This document shows, piece after piece, positions 1 through 8,588 of a stretch of DNA of 64,000 bases (positions are counted from its first letter, which is position 1; each line of letters begins with the position of its first letter). The DNA comes from Geobacter sp. (GTDB taxonomy: Bacteria; Desulfobacterota; Desulfuromonadia; Geobacterales; Pseudopelobacteraceae): assembly GCA_003574895.1 (NCBI GenBank), contig PJFB01000003.1, positions 414,806 through 478,805 on the forward strand, in the 5' to 3' direction. A program made the translations under genes and the position numbers. Below the pieces are notes generated by a model that ran no database searches, had not been told where the DNA came from, and saw nothing but the letters and a program-made list of their open reading frames with translations.

Positions 1-1080
1 ACCTTGATTGCGCTGGACGCTCCTACCGCTATATCGCTCCGAAGAATCAGGCGTACGTCCGACAATACCTATATACTGTTGGGATCTGCTACAAAACGGC
101 TCAGTTACAAAGCAGAGTCGAGTACCGTCGGCATTTTGCCGGTTGCAAATAATTTCAAGCACGATTTCTACCTGCAACTCCCCGCAGATATTCCGCCCCG
201 CATCAGGCGCCTGGCAGATGGCATCCAGCGCCAAGGCCACAGTGATGCCCGCCGAATCGAGCTCCTGGAACAATATTTCCGTAATGGGAATTATCGCTAT
301 TCCCTTCATGATCTGCCAACAGGAGATCACGCCTTGGAAAAATTTTTATTCGACAAAAAACAAGGGCACTGCGAATTCTTTGCCTCGTCCTTCGCATTGG
401 TGTTGCGAGCCGCCGGGGTTCCGGCACGACTGGTAGGAGGCTACCTTGGTGGCGATTACAACGAAATGGGGGGATACTACCTGATTACCGAAGACAAAGC
501 CCATGTCTGGGTTGAGGTCTTCATAGCCGGCAAAGGATGGATGCGGATCGACCCGAGCGGCTTTGCCGTAAACGCAGGGGCGATCTGGGGAGGTGCCCCC
601 AAACACAATCTGTTCAGGAAGATGCAACTGGCGTTAGATTCATTAAACCACGTATGGAATCGCGCCATTATTTCATACGATTTTGAAAGTCAGGTTGATG
701 CCGTTCGCAGGGCGGGTAAAAGCCTCAAGAAACTAGATCCGGGAATCGCTTTAAAGATCGTCTGGCCGGTTGTAATATTATTTGCCGTATTGATCGCAGC
801 ATTCTTCATCATAGTAAATCGAAACAATTTGCAGTGGCCATCGCGTGAAGAACGCTTGCTACGAAAATTCTACCACCGGCTTGAAAACGACTGCGGCATC
901 AAAGCAAAGCGCAATCGGCAAGGATTGTACGAATTAGCAGCCATTAGTAACAACGAAAAAGTCAGGGAATTTGTGGATATGTATGGCGGGGTGGTTTATC
1001 GAGATCGGAAGCTTTCGGCAGATGAATACAAACGGCTGAAACGAAAACTTAAAGACGGTTTTGACAAAACATTCCAATAA
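1..1080 (+). CDS. Transglutaminase-like membrane protein, C-terminal part (TgpA/DUF3488 type)
   Basis: The reading frame is open at the left edge, so the N-terminal part with its membrane helices lies outside the window. The visible 359 codons contain a transglutaminase core with Cys in QGHCEFFA, His in KAHVWVEV and Asp in MRIDPSG, in the usual order. One membrane helix follows (around residues 252-272 of the visible part), then a basic cytoplasmic tail. TgpA-family proteins usually have a multi-helix N-terminus, a periplasmic transglutaminase domain and a final helix, which fits. Family function is poorly known; Pseudomonas TgpA is a periplasmic transglutaminase needed for growth. The substrate here is unknown. 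Confidence 0.85.
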   Translation, partial: TLIALDAPTAISLRRIRRTSDNTYILLGSATKRLSYKAESSTVGILPVANNFKHDFYLQLPADIPPRIRRLADGIQRQGHSDARRIELLEQYFRNGNYRYSLHDLPTGDHALEKFLFDKKQGHCEFFASSFALVLRAAGVPARLVGGYLGGDYNEMGGYYLITEDKAHVWVEVFIAGKGWMRIDPSGFAVNAGAIWGGAPKHNLFRKMQLALDSLNHVWNRAIISYDFESQVDAVRRAGKSLKKLDPGIALKIVWPVVILFAVLIAAFFIIVNRNNLQWPSREERLLRKFYHRLENDCGIKAKRNRQGLYELAAISNNEKVREFVDMYGGVVYRDRKLSADEYKRLKRKLKDGFDKTFQ

Positions 1081-1202
1081 TAGGAATCAACAACTGCCCA
1101 ATTCAACAAACCTTGAGCCATACACTCCACCAGAGCTGCAATAAATAAAATGTGCGTGCAACTGACAAAATCTCATCATGATTTAAGAGGTTTCCGTAAA
1201 AC

Positions 1203-1239
1203 TTGACGTAATCAATCATTCAATGTATGTAATTGAATG
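1203..1239 (+). promoter_or_regulatory. Candidate promoter with palindromic operator upstream of the heme-motif kinase
   Basis: A TTGACG -35-like hexamer (1203-1208) is followed by a perfect inverted repeat with arms CATTCAAT (1217-1224) and ATTGAATG (1232-1239). A weak -10 (TGTAAT, 1228-1233) falls inside it. The palindrome is seen directly; the promoter call and the idea that a regulator binds there are inference. It lies 36 bp before the start codon of the sensor kinase. Confidence 0.4.
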
Positions 1240-1274
1240 TTTAAATTTTAACCATGTTCGAATAAAGGTTCAGC

Positions 1275-2861
1275 ATGCATTTGCGTCTATCCCTCATTGC
1301 CAAGATCACTATTGCCACATCCCTCATCCTAATCGGATTCATGTGGACTCTCGACTCTATTAACTTAAAATATTTCAGAAATATCATGACCGAGTATGCT
1401 GTTTCCAATGCGGAGCAGATCGCTGAGATTATCAATCAAAGTGCATACGATGCCATGATGAAGAACGACAAAACCCAACTTTACGAGGTTATAAGCCATA
1501 TTGGTGAGAGTAAAAGCATTGAGCACATCCGCCTGATTGACCGGGAGGGAAAGGTTGTATTCTCCAGCACCAGGCAAGAGATCGGCATGATAATCACCAA
1601 GAAAGCCGAAGCATGCCAGATGTGCCACAAAACCGGTAATCCCCGACTCTATGCACCGTCAATGCACCGCAGCCGCCTGTTCACCACAGCCAGCGGCAAA
1701 GAGGTACTTGGACTAACAAAAGCCATCTACAATCAACCCAGCTGCTCCACGGCTTCATGCCATTTTCATCATAGCGAGTACAATATTCTGGGAATCCTGG
1801 ACATTTCAATCTCCCTAGAAAACTTTTTCCAAAAATCCCATGAATACCGCATGCAATTCATCATCATGACCTGTATTCTGCTGCTCCTGATAGGCATCTT
1901 GCTTACATTTCTTACCCAGAAGCTCGTCAATCGCCCTGTACAGCGCCTCGTTCGTCACACCAACCTCGTCGCTGACGGTGACCTGGACGTTAGGGTTCCG
2001 GTTGACTCTCACGATGAACTAGGCGAACTCTCCGATACCGTCAACCGGATGACTGAAAACCTCCAAAAGGCCCATGAAGAACTCAAAGACTGGGGGATAA
2101 GCCTGGAGCGAAAAGTAGAAGAGCGGTCGCGCGAAATTAAACAGATTCAGGCTCAACTCTACCGTTCCGACAAATTGGCATCGCTGGGACAGCTGGTGGC
2201 CGGCATCGCCCATGAGATCAACAACCCTTTAACGGGAGTCCTGCTCTTCTCTTCCATCGTCAGTAGCGACAAGCGTCTTGATCCGGCTCTCAAGGCCGAT
2301 TTGGAAAGGGTTATCTCCGAAACCAGCCGTTGTGCCGATATCGTCAAGCGCCTCCTGGAATTCTCCCGCGAAACGGTTGCCCATAAAGAATCACTTTCAT
2401 TCACCGTGATCCTTGACAAGGTTGTTGCCCTTATGAACCAGCACCCTTGTTTTCATGGCATTAATATTGTCAAAATCTACTCCCCGAATCTCCCTAACAT
2501 AATCGTGGATCCTGGCCAAATACAACAGGTACTGATGAACCTGTTAGTCAACGCATGCCATGCCATGCCAGGTGGCGGAACTCTTTCACTCCACACCTAC
2601 ATGTCGCCTGACAGCAATTTTGTGGGTGTGGATGTCATTGATACCGGCTGCGGCATCTCCGAAGACGACCTTCAGCGGATCTTTGACCCGTTTTTTACTA
2701 CAAAATCTGATGGGACCGGACTAGGGCTCTCGATATCCTACGGAATTGTGACAAATAATGGTGGTAAGCTAGAGGTAAAAAGCAAAGTTGGCGAGGGGAC
2801 GACCTTTTCGATTTTGCTACCTGTGAATGACGGTAACCAACCGGAAATTCCGACTGTATAA
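1275..2861 (+). CDS. Membrane sensor histidine kinase with c-type heme motifs in the periplasmic domain
   Basis: This 528-aa protein has two membrane helices (about 8-28 and 194-214) bracketing a periplasmic domain that contains CQMCH (114-118) and a longer C-x4-C-H motif (157-163), both suited to covalent heme c. A HAMP segment (about 215-268) and coiled coil follow. The H-box is GIAHEINNP (His313), with HATPase N and G boxes (NLLVNACHAMP, DTGCGISEDD, GTGLGLSISYG). The start ATG has AAAGG upstream. It converges on an NtrC-type regulator 18 bp away, its likely partner. A paralogous sensor domain recurs at 8589-9422. Redox or ligand sensing through heme is inferred from the motifs. Confidence 0.88.
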   Translation: MHLRLSLIAKITIATSLILIGFMWTLDSINLKYFRNIMTEYAVSNAEQIAEIINQSAYDAMMKNDKTQLYEVISHIGESKSIEHIRLIDREGKVVFSSTRQEIGMIITKKAEACQMCHKTGNPRLYAPSMHRSRLFTTASGKEVLGLTKAIYNQPSCSTASCHFHHSEYNILGILDISISLENFFQKSHEYRMQFIIMTCILLLLIGILLTFLTQKLVNRPVQRLVRHTNLVADGDLDVRVPVDSHDELGELSDTVNRMTENLQKAHEELKDWGISLERKVEERSREIKQIQAQLYRSDKLASLGQLVAGIAHEINNPLTGVLLFSSIVSSDKRLDPALKADLERVISETSRCADIVKRLLEFSRETVAHKESLSFTVILDKVVALMNQHPCFHGINIVKIYSPNLPNIIVDPGQIQQVLMNLLVNACHAMPGGGTLSLHTYMSPDSNFVGVDVIDTGCGISEDDLQRIFDPFFTTKSDGTGLGLSISYGIVTNNGGKLEVKSKVGEGTTFSILLPVNDGNQPEIPTV

Positions 2862-2879
2862 CATCAGTTACCGTTTGTT

Positions 2880-4295
2880 TTATTTTTCCATCTGGGCCTT
2901 TACTGAGATGCCGAGACGTTTAAGCATGCCCTGAAAATTTGGCCGCAGAATCCCTGTTTCTTCAGCAGCCCTGGTTACATTCCAATTGTTGCGTTCCAAC
3001 GCGTTAATCACAAAAGCCTTTTCAATATTCTCAACCGACTTGCCCCGGATATGCCGCTTCATCTCCTTGAGCTCATCGGCATTGGTAGGAATGTATCCTC
3101 CGAAAGCAGGAGTATCTTCCTCAGCCGAATCAAACAGTTCAAGGTCTTCCTTGTGTATGATATCTCCTTCTGTCAGAACAACGGCACGTTCAATGGTATT
3201 TTCCAGTTCCCGCACGTTTCCTGGGTACGAATAGCTCTCCAAAAGCGTCATTGCATCAGGGGCAACACCACGTATCTCTTTGCCTATTTCAGCCGTGAAT
3301 TTTTTTAAAAAATGGCTGATGAGCAGCGGCAGATCCCCCTTGCGTTCACGGAGCGGCGGCAATTCTATCGGAATGATATTGAGGCGGAAATACAGGTCTT
3401 CCCGAAAATGCCCTTCAGCAACCATTGTCTTGAGATTTCGATTCGTAGCTGCAACCAGATGAATATTGATAGGAATCGGCTGGGTACCGCCTATTGGCGT
3501 CACCTGCCTTTCCTGCAGCACCCGCAAGAGCTTTGCCTGCGTTGAAATGCTGATGTTAGACACCTCGTCCAGAAAAAGCGTCCCACCGTCGGCCACTTTA
3601 AAAAGTCCCATCTTGGTTTGAATGGCGCCGGTAAAAGAGCCTTTAACATGCCCGAACAATTCACTTTCAAGAAGATTTTCGGCCAGAGAGGTACAGTCTA
3701 TTGCCACGAAAGGCATATCGCGCCTGGGGCCATTATTATGTATGGCACGGGCCACGAGCTCTTTGCCTGTACCACTCTCACCAGTAATCAGCACAGTGCT
3801 GTCGGTAGCGGCAACCTGCATGATCCTTCGGTAAACTTTTTGGATTTCCTTGCTCTCACCAACAAACTGGTTAAATCCGTGATGACTGCTGATCTCTTTT
3901 TTGAGATAGAACTCGTCGAGGATTACATTCCTTTGTTCAAGTGCACGTTCAACTTTTTCATTAATCTGATCCGGGGTAAAAGGCTTGGCGATATAATCAA
4001 CAGCGCCATTTTTCATGGCATCTACGGCCGTATCCACAGTGGCATATCCGGTTATCATTATGACAGGCACATCGGGCTGGAGTGTCTTGACGGCTTTCAG
4101 TACTTCAATGCCGTTCATGCCAGGCATCTTAAGATCGGTAATGATGAGGTCAAATTCCTTTTCCTGTAGGAGCTCTACGGCTTTGTGACCACTTATGCAA
4201 GTAATCACCTCGAAACGCTCACCATCAAGAATCCTTTGAAGCCCATCCCTTACCACTGCTTCGTCATCAACAACCAGTATTGATATCCTACCCAC
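2880..4295 (-). CDS. Sigma-54-dependent response regulator (NtrC family, BccR-like)
   Basis: This 471-aa protein has the standard NtrC layout. The receiver (1-118) carries acidic D10/D11 and phospho-acceptor D54 (IITDLKMP). The AAA+ domain has Walker A GESGTGKE and the sigma-54 contact loop reads GSFTGA instead of the commoner GAFTGA. A Fis-type HTH ends the protein. The start is GTG with GGGA upstream. It is convergent with the heme-motif kinase and lies upstream of, and divergent from, the cytochrome operon. In Geobacter sulfurreducens the cbcBA cytochromes need a neighbouring sigma-54 regulator called BccR; the same gene content suggests this is its counterpart. Confidence 0.9.
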   Translation of the reverse strand: MGRISILVVDDEAVVRDGLQRILDGERFEVITCISGHKAVELLQEKEFDLIITDLKMPGMNGIEVLKAVKTLQPDVPVIMITGYATVDTAVDAMKNGAVDYIAKPFTPDQINEKVERALEQRNVILDEFYLKKEISSHHGFNQFVGESKEIQKVYRRIMQVAATDSTVLITGESGTGKELVARAIHNNGPRRDMPFVAIDCTSLAENLLESELFGHVKGSFTGAIQTKMGLFKVADGGTLFLDEVSNISISTQAKLLRVLQERQVTPIGGTQPIPINIHLVAATNRNLKTMVAEGHFREDLYFRLNIIPIELPPLRERKGDLPLLISHFLKKFTAEIGKEIRGVAPDAMTLLESYSYPGNVRELENTIERAVVLTEGDIIHKEDLELFDSAEEDTPAFGGYIPTNADELKEMKRHIRGKSVENIEKAFVINALERNNWNVTRAAEETGILRPNFQGMLKRLGISVKAQMEK

Positions 4296-5126
4296 GCCTG
4301 TTCCCTTTCGCCAACAATGCTTAAATTACCTACAATTTGATTTTAATGTCGATTGAATCAGGAGCCTATAATCAACCATCTCTGATTCTAAGTCAATGAT
4401 TTCCTTCCCAGAAACATATTATAACCCCTCAAAACCCCGGAAGTTATTGTGATGTGTATATTTATTGAATACATGTATACAATATACAGGTCACCGGCAT
4501 ATAATATACCGAAATAGCGCACGAAAGCCTCTTTCAGCGTGCAAAAGACCAAAGGTTGTAGTATAAATCTCCTATACATTAACGCCTAACCTGCTCTCTT
4601 CCAAACCTGGGTCAACATGTTTGCCCATCGGTTATTACGTCTACTATCAGCTAGTTGCATAGTATTGTATCTGAACAAACCGCTTTGGCACAACCAATGC
4701 ACTCATAAATTCCGAGCAAACGAACTTGAGCGTTCGAAGCTTGATCAATACTAATCGCCGAATTAGCTACCAACTAAAAATCAGTCAGCCATAGCAGCCT
4801 TCTAATCAAATTTGCCCGGAAAGAAGAGTACAGTGAAAGTCATGCCAGTATTGCCAAGGTTTCTTCTGATCAAAACCTCAACGGCATCAGCTTCGCACAA
4901 CCATGCAAACTCAGCACAACAAAAGATCAAGATTCTTTTCGTGCCTTTCGCCTGCCAGATCAATCCCTTTATGTTTATCACTGGTCCCATGTTCGTTAAT
5001 TTCGTTCATTGGGCACTACCATCACTCAATAAGAAAACCAGAATTTGCTTTAACTGCATTTACCGGAAACAATTCGCTTAAACGCTAAATGGAGACATTT
5101 CCTTCGGGGTGTGCGGGGGTAATATC
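4296..5126. other. Long non-coding stretch between regulator and cytochrome operon
   Basis: About 830 bp separate two divergent genes. I see a candidate sigma-54 promoter (4686-4700), an imperfect hairpin near 4512-4535 with arms GCACG and CGTGC, and a short hairpin near 4720-4735. Short frames on both strands lack recognisable motifs or convincing ribosome sites. The unusual length suggests upstream activator sites or a long leader, but nothing firmer can be supported. Confidence 0.5.
4686..4700 (+). promoter_or_regulatory. Candidate sigma-54 (-24/-12) promoter
   Basis: TGGCAC followed by ATGC, with exactly 10 bp between the GG and GC dinucleotides, matches the sigma-54 consensus except for one base in the -12 box. 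It points toward the receiver-like gene and cytochrome operon, about 425 bp before the first start codon, which is far. The neighbouring sigma-54 activator makes the site plausible. No start-site data exist here. Confidence 0.45.
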
Positions 5127-5513
5127 ATGCAAGAAGGAATTCTCATTGTAGATGAAGACAAGGACTGCCGCAAAAAGATGGCTGAAGTGTTTACTGAGGC
5201 TGGATACAACGTAACTGTAACCAACTCCATTGCGACAGCGCTCAATGGCGTTCTTAAAAAAACCGCCCAAGTGGTTGTGATTGGTTCCAATTTCGATGAG
5301 CTAACAGCGGCCGACATAATCCCGCTCCTGAAACAGTGCAACCGGAAACTGACTATTATCCTTATTTCTGCAGACACAAACCTGCCTTTAATGAGGAGAC
5401 TAAGAAAGGAGGGGATTTTTTATCACGCCCTAAAGCCGGTCAATGCCCAAGACCGCGAGGAAATAAGGCAAGCTGTGCAATGTGCTTTGGAAAATCAGCG
5501 CCACAACTTGTAA
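5127..5513 (+). CDS. Receiver-like protein lacking the phospho-acceptor aspartate
   Basis: The 128-aa protein is a single CheY-like domain. It keeps the acidic patch (VDED, residues 8-11), the Ser/Thr position (LISAD) and the conserved Lys-Pro (ALKPV). At the phosphorylation site, where LLD is expected, it reads VVIGSN, so the Asp is missing. The start was placed at ATG 5127 behind a G-rich ribosome site (5114-5119); an upstream in-frame start is less likely. It sits about 100 bp before the cytochrome genes and is probably co-regulated. A phosphorylation-independent role is inferred from the missing Asp. Confidence 0.75.
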   Translation: MQEGILIVDEDKDCRKKMAEVFTEAGYNVTVTNSIATALNGVLKKTAQVVVIGSNFDELTAADIIPLLKQCNRKLTIILISADTNLPLMRRLRKEGIFYHALKPVNAQDREEIRQAVQCALENQRHNL

Positions 5514-5536
5514 TGATTAAGGCAAACTTTTTATTG

Positions 5537-5552
5537 TGGCACAGAATCTTGC
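5537..5552 (+). promoter_or_regulatory. Candidate sigma-54-like promoter with one extra spacer base
   Basis: TGGCAC and TTGC boxes are both perfect but separated so that GG and GC are 11 bp apart rather than the strict 10. It lies 60 bp before the cytochrome start, an ideal distance. The non-standard spacing makes function uncertain. Confidence 0.35.
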
Positions 5553-5611
5553 AAAATCAACAAGAGTAATGTTACAGTTAGTAAACACACATGTTGGAAG
5601 GAGGGGAATAA

Positions 5612-6679
5612 ATGAGGGGTATTATTACCAGTACCATACCGATGGCCATCATCATGTTGTTTTTGCCAATTGCGGGAATCGCTTCGTCCGCAACACCTCA
5701 AAATGAACGCTGTATCAAGTGTCACAGCAACAAAGAGATCGCAGCAAAAGACGAAGGTCGTCTGTATGTTGACCCAAGCAGGTTCGCTGCAACTACTCAT
5801 TCAATGATCGGTTGCGTTTCATGCCACGACTCGGTAAGCAATAGCCACCCTGCCGATGGAAGCCATCCTTCCAAAGCATCCTGCAAAGAATGCCACAGCC
5901 AGATTCAAACAGAATACACCGCCAGTCTCCATGGGAAAAACGCGACTTGCACCGACTGCCATGACCCGCACGCCGTCAAATCACCAGCATCAATTGCCGG
6001 TGGAGATATTAATACCATGTGCGGTCGTTGCCATGAAAGCAAACGAATCATTGCCAGCCATGCCAAGTGGCTGCCCCAGGCCGATCTGCATGTGAGTGCC
6101 CTGCCCTGCATAGCCTGCCATACAGGGTCCAAAAATTATGTCATCACACTATATATCGAGAACAAGCCAGTGAATAAGTCCACCATGATGGATGAATACA
6201 AAATGGCTACTTATAGTGACCTTACCAAACTGATATCCAGTGACAAGGACATCAAGAGCCTTATCGACAACAACGGGGACGGCAAAATATCTCTCAGCGA
6301 GTTGAGGGACTTCAATTTCCGTCTGCGTGGTAAAGGGATGCGCCTGTGGGGTATGATGACCCCAGAGGAAGTCACCCATACCTATCAGATTCTGGACAAC
6401 CGTTTTGATTGCACCTTCTGCCATGCAACCGGCCCAAAAGCAATGCAAACCAGTTTCGTGGCGCTGCCCGACAATAGCGGCGGCTACCAACGCATTGCTG
6501 TTGAAAAAGGAGCCGTCATGGATCTGCTTTACGGTACCCCTGACTTTTACATGATCGGGTCTACTCGAAGCACACTGCTCAATTATGTCGGCCTCGCCAT
6601 TCTTTTGGGTGGAATGATGATGCCGATCGGACACGGCACCTTCCGCTTCCTTACGCGGAAGAATAGAAAGGAGCATTAA
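5612..6679 (+). CDS. cbcA: Seven-heme c-type cytochrome with EF-hand and C-terminal anchor (CbcA-like)
   Basis: The 355-aa protein has an N-terminal signal/anchor (about 5-25) and seven CxxCH heme motifs, at 34, 68, 91, 113, 137, 166 and 267. A canonical EF-hand loop starts at residue 219 ([12 protein letters not shown]) between hemes 6 and 7, and a membrane helix lies near 320-342. It has an excellent ribosome site (AAGGAGGGG). The next gene is a b-type cytochrome starting one base after its stop, so the two probably form a quinol-oxidising inner-membrane complex. Seven hemes, the b-type partner, the 12-heme cytochrome next door and a sigma-54 regulator match G. sulfurreducens CbcBA. The assignment is by context; the calcium site is a prediction. 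Confidence 0.8.
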   Translation: MRGIITSTIPMAIIMLFLPIAGIASSATPQNERCIKCHSNKEIAAKDEGRLYVDPSRFAATTHSMIGCVSCHDSVSNSHPADGSHPSKASCKECHSQIQTEYTASLHGKNATCTDCHDPHAVKSPASIAGGDINTMCGRCHESKRIIASHAKWLPQADLHVSALPCIACHTGSKNYVITLYIENKPVNKSTMMDEYKMATYSDLTKLISSDKDIKSLIDNNGDGKISLSELRDFNFRLRGKGMRLWGMMTPEEVTHTYQILDNRFDCTFCHATGPKAMQTSFVALPDNSGGYQRIAVEKGAVMDLLYGTPDFYMIGSTRSTLLNYVGLAILLGGMMMPIGHGTFRFLTRKNRKEH

Positions 6680-6680
6680 T

Positions 6681-7340
6681 ATGGAGGAAAAAGATTATAT
6701 CTACCTGACCCCCATGCCTGTTAGGATCTGGCATTGGCTGAACGCTCTGGGTATTGTCACCCTGTGCATCACCGGAATTCAGATCAGGTTCCCGGATTAC
6801 GTCAATATTTTCGGCACCTACAAATCCGCCATCAGTCTGCACAATACGGCCGGTATCGTTGTATCGATATCATATGCCCTCTGGTTCTGTTACTACCTCT
6901 TCGTGGCCAAGAGTTTGTTCCGGCTCTATATCCCCAATCTTGAGGACATTAAAAGCGGCATAATTCGTCAAGCGCTCTTCTACTTCTTTTTCTACTTCCT
7001 GGGGCGACCTAATCCGCACCATACCACTCCAGATTGTAAGTTCAATCCGATGCAGAAGGCAGCCTACCTGGTGATCATGCTGGTTCTTATCCCTCTGATT
7101 GTCGTCACCGGCTACCTCCTGATGAATGTTGACCTGCTTCGCCCAACCATCATGGTTTTGGGAGGCATCAAACTATTGGTGAGCGCCCACTATTTGATCG
7201 CCTGCGCATTCTTTGCTTTCCTGTTTGTGCATATATACCTGGCAACATTGGGACACACTCCTTTTGCGCATTTCAAACCAATGTGGCACGGTTGGGAAGA
7301 AGTTGAGGAGCACCACTCAGAAGAGCATGGTCATCACTGA
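6681..7340 (+). CDS. cbcB: Di-heme b-type cytochrome membrane subunit (CbcB-like)
   Basis: The 219-aa protein has four hydrophobic helices and resembles the cytochrome b subunits of Ni-hydrogenases and formate dehydrogenases. Heme-ligand candidates are His in RIWHWLNA (helix 1), SLHN (helix 2), and SAHY plus FVHIYL (last helices). The C-terminus is His/Glu-rich and ends in HHSEEHGHH, possibly metal-binding. It follows the 7-heme cytochrome by one base and is surely translationally linked to it. Together they should pass menaquinol electrons to periplasmic c-type cytochromes. Confidence 0.8.
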   Translation: MEEKDYIYLTPMPVRIWHWLNALGIVTLCITGIQIRFPDYVNIFGTYKSAISLHNTAGIVVSISYALWFCYYLFVAKSLFRLYIPNLEDIKSGIIRQALFYFFFYFLGRPNPHHTTPDCKFNPMQKAAYLVIMLVLIPLIVVTGYLLMNVDLLRPTIMVLGGIKLLVSAHYLIACAFFAFLFVHIYLATLGHTPFAHFKPMWHGWEEVEEHHSEEHGHH

Positions 7341-7427
7341 CGACCTCTAAAAAGATTATTATTTTAAAACTCAATCTACCCACTATATTAACTGAATGCG
7401 ATCACATGAAATCTCGGGAGGCATTTG

Positions 7428-8444
7428 ATGAAAACAAGTTCCCTCTTAACCGTAGTCTTGACCTGCTTGACTATGGCGGTAACAGCAAGTGCAATAGACC
7501 TGCGTGATGTTGCCTATGACACCAAAAATGCGGGCAAGGTAATCTTCAGCCACAAGCAGCATCTGCAAAAACCAGGGATCAAAAACAACTGCAAGGCCTG
7601 TCACAACACTGTCTTTGAAATGAAAAACAAGGGCGTTCATTACACAATGGACGACATGTACAAGGGGAAATCATGCGGCGCCTGCCATAACGGAACTGGT
7701 GCATTCAAGCTCCAGCAGTGTGCACGGTGCCATCAGGTGAAGGAAATCACTTACCAGGTCAAGGCGACCGGAGCTACCCATTTCAGCCACAAGGTCCATT
7801 TGACGGCCTACAAAGATTGTTCAGCTTGCCATCCGGCTATCTTTGCAGCCGGCCCCAACAAGCACGTTTCAATGGCCGAGATGGAAAGAGGCAAATCGTG
7901 CGGAGCATGTCACAATAACAAAGGTGGCAAGGCATTCCCGTTGTCAGCCTGCGGCAAATGTCACCCCACCAGGGAACTTACTTTTCCCACAAAAGATGCC
8001 GGCAATGTCCCGTTCAGCCACAAGGTCCACACAAAGTCCTACAACTGCGGGGATTGTCATACGAAAATATTCGAGGCCGCCAGGAGCACCATCAGGGTAA
8101 CCATGAAGCAGATGGAAACTGGAAAATCCTGCGGTGCCTGTCACAGCGACAAGAAGCCCAGCAAAAATGCCTTCCCGTTGTCCGCCTGCGGCAAATGCCA
8201 TCCGGTCAAGGATGTTACCTTTGTTGTCAAGGATGCCGGCAAGATCAAATTCAGCCACAAGTCTCATACCGGTCTCTACAAATGCGGAAAATGCCATCCT
8301 GCCATTTTCGGTATATCCAAGAGCAAGGTCAAGGTCAGCATGAAGCAGATGGAAGCAGGAAAATCTTGCGGCGCCTGTCACAACGGCAAAGCAGCATTCA
8401 CGGTAAAAGAAAACTGCGCCACCTGCCATAAAATTGGTTCATAG
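7428..8444 (+). CDS. Twelve-heme periplasmic cytochrome made of four c7-type triheme repeats
   Basis: A cleavable signal peptide (ending TASA) is followed by four tandem units of about 75-80 residues, each with an FSHKxH axial-His segment and three CxxCH motifs: 12 hemes in total. The repeats start near VIFSHKQH, THFSHKVH, VPFSHKVH and IKFSHKSH. The start is ATG 7428 with GGGAGG seven bases upstream; an adjacent upstream TTG is unlikely. This architecture equals the Geobacter dodecaheme nanowire cytochromes related to GSU1996 and GSU0592, four fused c7 domains. It lies 87 bp after the b-type cytochrome and is probably the periplasmic electron acceptor. A strong terminator follows. Confidence 0.92.
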   Translation: MKTSSLLTVVLTCLTMAVTASAIDLRDVAYDTKNAGKVIFSHKQHLQKPGIKNNCKACHNTVFEMKNKGVHYTMDDMYKGKSCGACHNGTGAFKLQQCARCHQVKEITYQVKATGATHFSHKVHLTAYKDCSACHPAIFAAGPNKHVSMAEMERGKSCGACHNNKGGKAFPLSACGKCHPTRELTFPTKDAGNVPFSHKVHTKSYNCGDCHTKIFEAARSTIRVTMKQMETGKSCGACHSDKKPSKNAFPLSACGKCHPVKDVTFVVKDAGKIKFSHKSHTGLYKCGKCHPAIFGISKSKVKVSMKQMEAGKSCGACHNGKAAFTVKENCATCHKIGS

Positions 8445-8480
8445 CGGGTAAAGACCAGAATCAAAAGACTAAACACCATG

Positions 8481-8515
8481 AACAGGGGCGGAGTTTCATT
8501 CCGCCCCTGTTTTTC
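8481..8515 (+). terminator. Rho-independent terminator after the 12-heme cytochrome
   Basis: A 12-bp stem with arms AACAGGGGCGGA and TCCGCCCCTGTT and a short loop is followed by a T-run. It ends the cytochrome operon and separates it from the sensor gene at 8589. Confidence 0.9.
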
Positions 8516-8530
8516 TTACTTAACTCTAAC

Positions 8531-8559
8531 TTGACAATTGTCCGAACTAATAATTTAAT
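8531..8559 (+). promoter_or_regulatory. Sigma-70-type promoter for the stand-alone heme-motif sensor
   Basis: TTGACA (8531-8536) is separated by 17 bp from TTTAAT (8554-8559), close to consensus. It lies 30 bp before the start codon, just after the terminator, so the gene probably has its own transcript. Confidence 0.65.
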
Positions 8560-8588
8560 GCTGAAAAGTATCTCCGAGGAATTAATCC

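Noticed and set aside
4802..4990. Reverse-strand small gene in the long gap
   Set aside because: No ribosome site and no recognisable domain; the end only vaguely recalls an ATPase fold.
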